Shown here piece by piece: positions 57,581 to 64,000 of a stretch of 64,000 nt of DNA. The notes below the pieces were generated by a model, which worked only from the letters and a program-made list of their open reading frames with translations, was not told the DNA's origin and searched no databases. How positions within the stretch are numbered: position 1 is the first letter of the stretch; every line of letters starts with the position of its first letter. The position numbers and the translations under genes were made by a program. This DNA comes from Pseudomonas fluorescens (GTDB lineage Bacteria; Pseudomonadota; Gammaproteobacteria; Pseudomonadales; Pseudomonadaceae): contig NZ_KZ478008.1 in assembly GCF_002837185.1 (NCBI RefSeq), forward strand, positions 1 through 64,000, given 5' to 3'.

Positions 57581-58489
57581 ATGCGTTTACGTCATATCGA
57601 AGTGATTCAGGCCATCTTGCAGACCGGGCACCTCGGCACGGCCGCCGAGTGGTTGCAACTCCCCGTGGGCGAGGTGGACGCCACCCTCAAGGATGCCGAG
57701 CTGCAGCTGGGCTTCATGCTGTTTGCCAGTGTACGCGGGCGCCTGCAAGCCACCCGTGAAACCCTGGAGTTGCAGACGCAAATCGCGCCCCTGTACGAAG
57801 CACTGGAGCCGATACAGCGTCTGGCCAGCCGCTTGAAACACCATCACGCGCCGACCTTGCGCGTGCTGTGCACCCCGCCGCTGGCAAGCCAGTTGTTGCC
57901 ACACAGCATCGCCCTGCTGCGCCGACGGTTCCAGGACACGCCGTGCAACCTGTCGAGCCAGCCGACCCGGGAAATCGTCCGCAGCCTGTTGCTGCATGAA
58001 ACCGACGTGGGCCTGAGCCTGCACGATCCGGAGCACCCGCACATTCAAAGCAGCGTACTGGCCCAAGGCAAACTCCAGTTGCTCGCCCCCCATGGCTGGC
58101 TCAAACCCAGGCAGAAGTACATCGCGCTGCAGGACCTGGCGGGACAGTCGATGATTGGCCTGGAGGGCCAGGACCCATTGAGCCGCCTGCTGGACGCCAA
58201 GCTGCAAGCCTTGCGCCCGCTGCCGGTGGTGCAGACGCGGGTGCAGACGTACCAGATGATGCGCAGCATGGTCGAAGCGGGCGAAGGCCTGGCGGTTGTC
58301 GACCCGTTCACCGCCTTCGGCGCTCGGGACGCGGGGCTGGATGTGTGCCCGATTTCACCACCGATCAGTGTCAAGCTGTATGCGCTGACCCTGCACGACG
58401 GGGCCGCGTCACCGGCCCTGAGCGCGTTGCTGGAGATCGTCACGCAAAAGGCCGACAACCTGCTGACCACCGAGATGAAACCGCAGTAG
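57581..58489 (+). CDS. LysR family transcriptional regulator
   Basis: 302 residues. The N-terminal helix-turn-helix (RHIEVIQAILQTGHLGTAAE) is shorter in similarity than usual, since the normal S-Q-P-A-L-S-x-Q-I recognition stretch reads LPVGEVDATLKDAE. The C-terminal substrate-binding domain is typical (VQTYQMMRSMVEAGEGLAVV). The inducer is unknown. Possible targets are the divergent membrane protein gene or distant operons. It is convergent with the GNAT gene eight bases away. Confidence 0.88.
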   Translation: MRLRHIEVIQAILQTGHLGTAAEWLQLPVGEVDATLKDAELQLGFMLFASVRGRLQATRETLELQTQIAPLYEALEPIQRLASRLKHHHAPTLRVLCTPPLASQLLPHSIALLRRRFQDTPCNLSSQPTREIVRSLLLHETDVGLSLHDPEHPHIQSSVLAQGKLQLLAPHGWLKPRQKYIALQDLAGQSMIGLEGQDPLSRLLDAKLQALRPLPVVQTRVQTYQMMRSMVEAGEGLAVVDPFTAFGARDAGLDVCPISPPISVKLYALTLHDGAASPALSALLEIVTQKADNLLTTEMKPQ

Positions 58490-58497
58490 ATGCGGCC

Positions 58498-59079
58498 TCA
58501 GATCGAACTGACTTCGGTCTTGAACAGCCGATACCAGAAAATCGCCACTTCACGGGTTTGCGGGTCAATCCCGCGATAGCGCAGTTGATCGATTCCCCCC
58601 ATTACATACCCGCTACGTTCATACAGGCGGCAGGCACCCAGGTTGTTGTTCTGGGTTTCGAGCATCATGCCCGGCAGGTTTTTCTTGCGTGCCCAGAATT
58701 GCGCCACATCCAACAGCGCCTTGGCAACACCGTGACGCCGCGCAGGCAGCGCCACCGCCAACTCGTCAACGTGGGCAAAACCGTTCCAGTTGGTACTGAC
58801 CACGACGTGGCCGACGGCGCGATCATCCAGGTAGGCCATGAAGATCGCACTGTCGGGCGCGTTGCGAAAGCTGGCGAATTCTTCCGGGTCGATGCCGTAG
58901 CACTTGCGGTACGGCAGGATGCGTTCCACCGGCCACTGATCGACTCGTTTGTCCATCTGCGGCACGCCATAGGCACTGACCTCGAAACTGAAGTCATTGC
59001 CCCATACATAAGCATCGAAGCCTTCATCGGCGACTCGCACACTGAGCCCTGGATACTTCGGGTTCATGACAGCTTGCAT
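58498..59079 (-). CDS. GNAT family N-acetyltransferase next to lysine decarboxylase
   Basis: 193 residues. The acetyl-CoA binding region follows the GNAT pattern (VDELAVALPARRHGVAKALL, then NNLGACRLYERSGYVMGG). The start at 59079 has AAGGAA upstream and follows ldcA by eight bases, so both are co-transcribed. By position it may acetylate cadaverine or another polyamine made by LdcA; this is inference. The substrate is otherwise unknown. Confidence 0.87.
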   Translation of the reverse strand: MQAVMNPKYPGLSVRVADEGFDAYVWGNDFSFEVSAYGVPQMDKRVDQWPVERILPYRKCYGIDPEEFASFRNAPDSAIFMAYLDDRAVGHVVVSTNWNGFAHVDELAVALPARRHGVAKALLDVAQFWARKKNLPGMMLETQNNNLGACRLYERSGYVMGGIDQLRYRGIDPQTREVAIFWYRLFKTEVSSI

Positions 59080-59087
59080 AACGTTCC

Positions 59088-61343
59088 TTAACCTTTGATG
59101 CAATCGACGGTGTAACAACGACCACTGCCGTCATCTTCATGTTGCAGCCCATGCACATCAGCGACAAAGCCGGGAAAACTGCTGTCGAACGTGCGGGCGA
59201 ACGCCAGGTAATCGATGATCGACCGCGTTGACTCGGTAAAGCGCTCGCCCGGCATGATCAACGGGATACCCGGCGGATAGGGCACCAGCATCACGGCTGC
59301 GATGCGTCCTGGCAAGGCATCGATGGACACCGCCTCCACTTCGCCCCTGACCAGCTGGTCGTAGGCGTCGGCCGGCTTCATCGCGATCTGCGGCAACACC
59401 GTGTACATGCGCTTGAGATGCCTGGCCGTCGCATTGCTGCGATAACAACTGTGCAACTGGTTGCACAGATCGCGCAACCCCAGGCCTTGATAACGGACCG
59501 GGCCCTGGGCATATACCGAAGGCAGGCAACTGGCCAGGCTGGCATTCGCATCATAGCTGCGCTTGAATTCCAGCAACTCGGTGAGCAAGGTACTCCATTT
59601 GCCTTTGGTGATGCCCATCGAAAACAACACCAGGAAAGAATACAGCCCGGTCTTCTCCACCACCAGGCCGCGTTCCCAGAGGAACTTGCTGACCACGGCG
59701 GCCGGAATCCCGCAATCGCTCAAGGCGCCACCGGCGTTGAGGCCGGGCATCACCAGCGTGACCTTGATCGGGTCCAGCAGCACATAATCTTCAGCCACAT
59801 CGCCAAAACCATGCCAGTCGTCCTGGGGGTGCAGCAGCCAGTCGGCCGTGGCGACCCGATCGATACCGGCCACCGAGGGTGGCTGCCAGATGGAAAACCA
59901 CCAATCATCGGCGGCGATATGCTGACGCAGATTGGCCAGTGCACGGCGGAAACTCAGGGCCTCGTCGAACATTTCCTGCAACAGCGAGCGTCCCGCCGGG
60001 CCTTCCATCATCGCCGATGCTACGTCCAGCGAGGCGATGATGCTGTATTGCGGCGACGTGGAGATATGCATCATGAACGCTTCGTTGAAACGGTCGCGGT
60101 CCAGCTGCCGCGCACCGCCATCCTGCACATGGATCATCGATGCCTGACTGAAGGCCGCCAGCAACTTGTGGGTGGAGTGCGTGGTGAACACCAGCGGGCT
60201 GTCCGGTGTCCGCAACGTGCCCATGCCATAGCGTCCGGCGAAAAACTCGTGGAACGCCGCGTAGGCATACCAGGCCTCATCGAAGTGCAGCACCTCTACG
60301 CTGTTGCCCAACTGCTGCTTGATCAGTTCGGCGTTGTAGCACAGGCCGTCGTAGGTGGAATTGGTCACCACCGCCAGCTTGACCTTCGCCGGGCGGCCAC
60401 GGGTCAGCGGGCTGGCGGCGATCTTGGCGCGGATCGATTCGGGGCTGAATTCACTCAAGGGAATGGGGCCGATGATGCCCAGTTCGTTGCGTTCCGGGCA
60501 CAGGTACAACGGGATCGCGCCGGTCATGATGATCGAATGCAGCACTGACTTGTGGCAATTGCGATCCACCAATACCAGATCGTCGCGGCCCACCATGGAG
60601 TGCCAGACGATTTTGTTGGCGGTGGAGGTGCCGTTGATCACGAAGAACGTATGGTCGGCGCCGAAGTTGCGGGCGGCGCGGGCTTCGGCTTCGGCCAGCG
60701 GCCCGGTGTGATCGAGCAGCGAGCCCAGTTCGGGGACGGAAACGGACAGGTCCGAACGCAAGGTGTTCTCGCCGAAGAACTGATGAAACGCCTGCCCTAC
60801 CGGGCTTTTGCGATACGCCACACCACCGCCGTGGCCCGGGGTATGCCAGGAGTAATTGGAGTCGGCGGTGTGTTGCACCAGGGCCTTGAAGAACGGCGGC
60901 AACAGGCCATCGAGGTAGGCTCGCGCAGCGCGGGCGACCTGGCGCGCCAGAAACGGTACGGTGTCTTCGAACAGATACAGAATGCCGCGCAGCTGGTTGA
61001 GTTCGCTCATGGCGTCAGCCGGGGCGTTTTCCAGGGTGACTTGTTCGCCCAGGGCGAAGATCGGCAGGCTGGGCGCCCTCACCCGCGCCAGGCGGATCAG
61101 CTCGACCATGTTTTGCAGCAAGTGGGTGTTTTCCCCGGCGCCTTCTGCGGCAATCAGCATACACGCAAGGCCATGGTGGGTGGACGCCACCAATCGCCCT
61201 TCGGCGTAATCCACCGCAGAAAAGATACTGAAGCCCTCCTGCTCCAACTCCCTGGCAATGCCTCGAACCCGGTCACCGGCAACGGTGTCAGCCTTGATGT
61301 CACGGTGCACGATAAGGACGGGAAACTTCAGGTCTTTGTACAT
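59088..61343 (-). CDS. ldcA: Lysine-specific decarboxylase (Orn/Lys/Arg decarboxylase, class I)
   Basis: 751 residues with the three-part layout of the bacterial fold-type I decarboxylases: an N-terminal wing domain (about 1-140), a PLP domain with the Schiff-base lysine K393 in STHSTHKLLAAFS, and a C-terminal domain with YPPGIPLIMPGE. It turns L-lysine into cadaverine in the cytosol. I recall the P. aeruginosa LdcA (PA1818) also having 751 residues and lying near dnaQ and rnhA, as here, which supports lysine over arginine or ornithine. GGAG precedes the ATG. Confidence 0.9.
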   Translation of the reverse strand: MYKDLKFPVLIVHRDIKADTVAGDRVRGIARELEQEGFSIFSAVDYAEGRLVASTHHGLACMLIAAEGAGENTHLLQNMVELIRLARVRAPSLPIFALGEQVTLENAPADAMSELNQLRGILYLFEDTVPFLARQVARAARAYLDGLLPPFFKALVQHTADSNYSWHTPGHGGGVAYRKSPVGQAFHQFFGENTLRSDLSVSVPELGSLLDHTGPLAEAEARAARNFGADHTFFVINGTSTANKIVWHSMVGRDDLVLVDRNCHKSVLHSIIMTGAIPLYLCPERNELGIIGPIPLSEFSPESIRAKIAASPLTRGRPAKVKLAVVTNSTYDGLCYNAELIKQQLGNSVEVLHFDEAWYAYAAFHEFFAGRYGMGTLRTPDSPLVFTTHSTHKLLAAFSQASMIHVQDGGARQLDRDRFNEAFMMHISTSPQYSIIASLDVASAMMEGPAGRSLLQEMFDEALSFRRALANLRQHIAADDWWFSIWQPPSVAGIDRVATADWLLHPQDDWHGFGDVAEDYVLLDPIKVTLVMPGLNAGGALSDCGIPAAVVSKFLWERGLVVEKTGLYSFLVLFSMGITKGKWSTLLTELLEFKRSYDANASLASCLPSVYAQGPVRYQGLGLRDLCNQLHSCYRSNATARHLKRMYTVLPQIAMKPADAYDQLVRGEVEAVSIDALPGRIAAVMLVPYPPGIPLIMPGERFTESTRSIIDYLAFARTFDSSFPGFVADVHGLQHEDDGSGRCYTVDCIKG

Positions 61344-61432
61344 GAGCGCTCCTACTCCTGAGGGCTTGCACTCAGGGTAGAAGCTGGAAGCGAATGTGGC
61401 GAATGAAGATTTCGAAAACGAGGGAAGTAAAC

Positions 61433-61490
61433 TGTGGGAGGGGTATGAGCGCAGATCCCCTGTGGGAGGGGGCTTGCCCCCGATAGCGGT
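61433..61490. repeat. REP pair, one unit degenerate
   Basis: CTGTGGGAGGGG at 61433 is a broken half-unit; a complete unit follows (TGTGGGAGGGGGCTTGCCCC, then CGATAGCGGT). It lies between ldcA and dnaQ. The stretch 61344-61587 otherwise shows no gene. Confidence 0.7.
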
Positions 61491-61587
61491 GGGTCAACCA
61501 ACATCAATGTCTGCTGGGCCGACGCCTTCGCGGGCAAGTCGAATCGTCGCACCGCCCCGCGCACAGTTTTACCGCGATGAACCAGGA

Positions 61588-62334
61588 TTACTGCTGCGTC
61601 AGCTGAGTCCACAGCGCCGGCGCGCCGGCCGCCTTGGCAATCGCTTCCAGCCGCGCGGCATGCTCGGCCAGATCCTGCTCGCTGGCACGGATGACAGGCG
61701 TGGGCCTGCGGTCAGCCGGCAGGCGACGGATCTCCGAGGGACGATTGCCCGAGCCTTCCGCCGAACCGCTGCCATCGGTTGCATTACCGGCCAGCGACAG
61801 GCTGGTCTGCCCACCGGTCATGGTCAGGTAAACGTCAGCCAGGATCTCGGAGTCGAGCAAGGCGCCGTGCAGTTCACGCCCGGAGTTGTCGACGCCATAA
61901 CGCTTGCACAAGGCATCAAGGCTGTTGCGTTGGCCGGGGTGACGCTCGCGGGCCATCATCAAGGTGTCGAGGATCGAGCAGTGCCGGGAAATATCCGCTC
62001 GGTCCATCTGCCCCATCAAGGCAAATTCATTATTGATGAAGCCGACGTCGAACGCCGCGTTATGGATGATCAGTTGGGCGCCGTTGATGAACTCGAAAAA
62101 CTCATCGGCCACTTCGGCAAAGCGCGGCTTGCCCTTGAGGAATTCGTCGGTGATGCCGTGGACGCCGATCGCGCCTTCGTCACTGTCGCGGTCCGGTTGC
62201 AGGTAGACGTGGAAGTGACGACCGGTCAGGCGGCGCCCCATCAGTTCGACGCAACCGATTTCGATGATCCGGTGACCATCGGTCACCGGCATGCCGGTGG
62301 TTTCGGTATCGAGTACAACGGATCGGATGGCCAT
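61588..62334 (-). CDS. dnaQ: DNA polymerase III subunit epsilon (proofreading exonuclease)
   Basis: 248 residues. DEDDh exonuclease motifs are in place: VLDTETTGM (D9, E11), then HNAAFDVGFINNEF, and the third motif with H and D near LDALCKRYGVDNS and LLDSEILADVYL. The C-terminal tail (PALWTQL region) would bind the alpha subunit. It removes mismatched 3' nucleotides during replication. It lies 61 bases behind rnhA on the same strand, the Pseudomonas arrangement as I recall, unlike the divergent E. coli pair. Confidence 0.95.
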   Translation of the reverse strand: MAIRSVVLDTETTGMPVTDGHRIIEIGCVELMGRRLTGRHFHVYLQPDRDSDEGAIGVHGITDEFLKGKPRFAEVADEFFEFINGAQLIIHNAAFDVGFINNEFALMGQMDRADISRHCSILDTLMMARERHPGQRNSLDALCKRYGVDNSGRELHGALLDSEILADVYLTMTGGQTSLSLAGNATDGSGSAEGSGNRPSEIRRLPADRRPTPVIRASEQDLAEHAARLEAIAKAAGAPALWTQLTQQ

Positions 62335-62395
62335 CAGGGTTCAGCTCTCAACGGTGTGTAGATCAAAGGGCGCGATGTTAACACGTCAGCCGGCA

Positions 62396-62848
62396 TCAGC
62401 TCTGCTTGTAGCCGCGCACTTCATCCACGCCACGGTTGGCCAGTTGGTCGGCGCGCTCGTTGCCTGGATGGCCGATATGCCCGCGCACCCATTTCCAGGT
62501 GATGTCATGGCGATTGCATTGCTCATCGAGCAATTGCCACAGGTCGGCATTCTTGACCGGCTCCTTGGACGCCGTCTTCCAACCGCGCTTCTTCCAGTTG
62601 ACCATCCACTCGTTGATGCCCTTCATCACATATTGCGAGTCGGTCACCAGCAGGACGTCGCAGCGCCGCTTGAGCTCTTCAAGGCCGCGAATGGCGCCCA
62701 TCAGTTCCATACGGTTGTTGGTGGTATTGGCTTCGCCGCCCCACAACTCCTTCTCCACACCCTTGCACACCAGCAACGCGCCCCACCCGCCGGGGCCGGG
62801 GTTGCCCTTGCAGGCGCCATCGGTGAAGAGCTCTACACTATCGGTCAT
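62396..62848 (-). CDS. rnhA: Ribonuclease HI
   Basis: 150 residues. The active-site acidic residues are seen in ELFTDGACKGNPGPGG (D10), NRMELMGAIRGLEEL and LLVTDSQYVMKGI; the basic WKKRGWKTASK handle and RGHIGHPGNERAD follow. It degrades RNA in RNA-DNA hybrids. It is located between the methyltransferase gene and dnaQ on the same strand. Confidence 0.96.
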   Translation of the reverse strand: MTDSVELFTDGACKGNPGPGGWGALLVCKGVEKELWGGEANTTNNRMELMGAIRGLEELKRRCDVLLVTDSQYVMKGINEWMVNWKKRGWKTASKEPVKNADLWQLLDEQCNRHDITWKWVRGHIGHPGNERADQLANRGVDEVRGYKQS

Positions 62849-62878
62849 CGGTTATTCGGCCTGAATCAAAAAGAGGTT

Positions 62879-63637
62879 TTACGGTTGGCGTTGTTCGCGG
62901 TTGACCTTGGCCAGCGGCATCGGTACCAGCTTGCCGAGCGGTTCGCGGCGCACTTGCTGCACCGGCCGCAGCCCGACCGCGATCTTGCGCGCCACCAATA
63001 AATAGAAGCCGCCACCCGACAGTTGCCAGGCCCCGGCACGGCGTTCCCAGCCGGCGAGGCGGCCCTGCCACTTGGCGGACGCAAGCGGCGGACGATAGCA
63101 CCCGAAGCGGCGTTTCTCCAGCGCGAAGCCCAGCAGGTTCAACCAGTCACCCACCCGTGAAGGCGCGATGCAACGCGCCTGGCGCAGACCGTCCTGGGCG
63201 AACACGTGGCGCAGGCCCCAGCTGCTCCAGGGGTTGATGCCAACAATCAGCAAATGGCCACCCGGGCGCACGCTGCTCGCGGCTTCGCGCAACAAACCGT
63301 GGGGAGACAGGCAGAAATCCAGGCCGTGCTGCAACACCACCACATCGGCGGCGTGTTCGCTCAATGGCCAGGCCTGCTCCTCGCAGACGATTTCCACGCC
63401 CGGCAACGGCGCCCCCAGGCGTACATTGCGTTGTACCTGCGGTGCGCACGGCGGCGGCTCGGCCGAGGGGCCGTAATGCACCAGATAGCCACCAAAGAAT
63501 CGGCCCAGCTCGTCGTCGAGCATGCGCCGTTCTTCATCCAGCAGAAACTGCCCCAGCGGCCCGGACAGCCATTCGCGGGCGGCACCGATCAGAGCCAGCC
63601 ACTCAGGATCGGCCTGGGCGAACGCTTTATCAGTCAT
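62879..63637 (-). CDS. Class I SAM-dependent methyltransferase
   Basis: 252 residues. The ATG at 63637 (MTDKAFAQADPEW) is favoured over a TTG four codons upstream. The Rossmann core shows ADVVVLQHGLDFCLSPHGLL and VRPGGHLLIVGINPWSSWGL. The SAM glycine loop is weak, since the usual E/DxGxGxG is not obvious around LPGVEIVCEEQAWPL. The substrate is unknown. It is divergent from gloB with 65 bases between, an arrangement I recall as conserved in pseudomonads (PA1814 position). Confidence 0.85.
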   Translation of the reverse strand: MTDKAFAQADPEWLALIGAAREWLSGPLGQFLLDEERRMLDDELGRFFGGYLVHYGPSAEPPPCAPQVQRNVRLGAPLPGVEIVCEEQAWPLSEHAADVVVLQHGLDFCLSPHGLLREAASSVRPGGHLLIVGINPWSSWGLRHVFAQDGLRQARCIAPSRVGDWLNLLGFALEKRRFGCYRPPLASAKWQGRLAGWERRAGAWQLSGGGFYLLVARKIAVGLRPVQQVRREPLGKLVPMPLAKVNREQRQP

Positions 63638-63702
63638 TGCATTCTCCAATTCGCCTAGACGTTCTAAGATGCACCAATGTGTTCAGCTTGGCGAATCGAA
63701 GA

Positions 63703-64000
63703 ATGATACAGATCAGTGCCCTGCCCGCCTTCACCGATAACTACATCTGGTTGTTACAGGATGAGCGAAGCCAACGTTGCGCCGTGGTCGATCCCGGTGA
63801 CGCCGCGCCGGTAATCGCGTGGCTTGAGCAGAACCCGGCCTGGGTACTCAGCGACATCCTGGTCACTCACCATCACCATGATCATGTCGGTGGTGTCGAG
63901 CAACTCAAAAAGCTGACCGGCGCCAACGTCTACGGCCCTGCGAACGAAAACATCCCGGCACGGGACGTCGACTTGCAGGACAACGACCGCATCACCGTGC
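63703..64000 (+). CDS. gloB: Hydroxyacylglutathione hydrolase (glyoxalase II), 5' part only
   Basis: The first 99 codons, cut by the window end. It opens MIQISALPAFTDNYIWLL, a glyoxalase II N-terminus, and contains the metallo-beta-lactamase zinc motif T55-HHHHDH61 followed by VGG, then VYGPANENIPARD. It hydrolyses S-D-lactoylglutathione to D-lactate and glutathione. The ribosome site is weak (GAAGA next to the ATG). Confidence 0.93.
   Translation, partial: MIQISALPAFTDNYIWLLQDERSQRCAVVDPGDAAPVIAWLEQNPAWVLSDILVTHHHHDHVGGVEQLKKLTGANVYGPANENIPARDVDLQDNDRITV

Overview
The window reads as the chromosome of a fluorescent pseudomonad (Pseudomonas fluorescens group). The reasons are high G+C, GTGGGAGGGGGC-type REP palindromes between genes, and core gene sets I remember as neighbours in Pseudomonas: rnhA-dnaQ, the 751-residue lysine decarboxylase, cysI-DUF934, and metH, cti and nfuA close together. 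No rRNA, tRNA, CRISPR array, transposase or phage gene was seen. Species and synteny statements come from memory, not from a search.

Layout. 1-8.4 kb: a serine transporter, two small secreted proteins, a 2-hydroxyacid dehydrogenase, an APH-fold kinase with an SDR, and a MocR regulator with a periplasmic cupin. 8.4-16 kb: a tightly packed minus-strand run (pepN, DUF2797, DUF1315, rhomboid protease, phosphatase, nadK), then DUF1853. 16-27 kb: a cobalamin region. On the minus strand lie cobW, cobN and a ChlI/ChlD-type chelatase gene; on the plus strand lie cbtB, cbtA, cobE and cobM. Each half has its own cobalamin riboswitch, and a serralysin-type metalloprotease gene sits between the two riboswitches. 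27-51 kb: nfuA, cti and the B12-dependent methionine synthase metH, interspersed with three giant toxin/effector-like genes. These are 1476 aa with a C-terminal SET domain, 2406 aa with LRRs and a NEL-type E3 ligase domain, and 1615 aa with no recognised catalytic domain. 51-64 kb: cysI-DUF934, poxB, small metabolic and hypothetical genes, ldcA with a GNAT gene, dnaQ, rnhA, a methyltransferase, and the start of gloB at the window edge.

The strongest unusual signals are two. (1) The chelatase gene has a dnaX-like slippery heptamer, A AAA AAG, two codons before its stop. A potential 10-bp stem-loop starts 6 nt downstream, and the -1 frame opens directly into a VWA domain. One gene could therefore make both AAA+ subunits that work with CobN. 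(2) The giant SET protein carries a nuclear-localisation-like bipartite basic motif just before its SET domain, plus three 63-64-residue repeats, which suggests a host-nucleus-directed methyltransferase effector.

How the genes work together: the riboswitches tie cobalt uptake (CbtAB), cobalt insertion (CobW, CobN, ChlI/D) and corrin methylation (CobM) to B12 level, and MetH in the same window consumes B12. The effector-like genes lie in the nfuA-cti and metH-cysI intervals; in P. aeruginosa, as I recall, the T6SS pair tse1/tsi1 sits between metH and cti, so this may be a recurrent insertion site for effectors.
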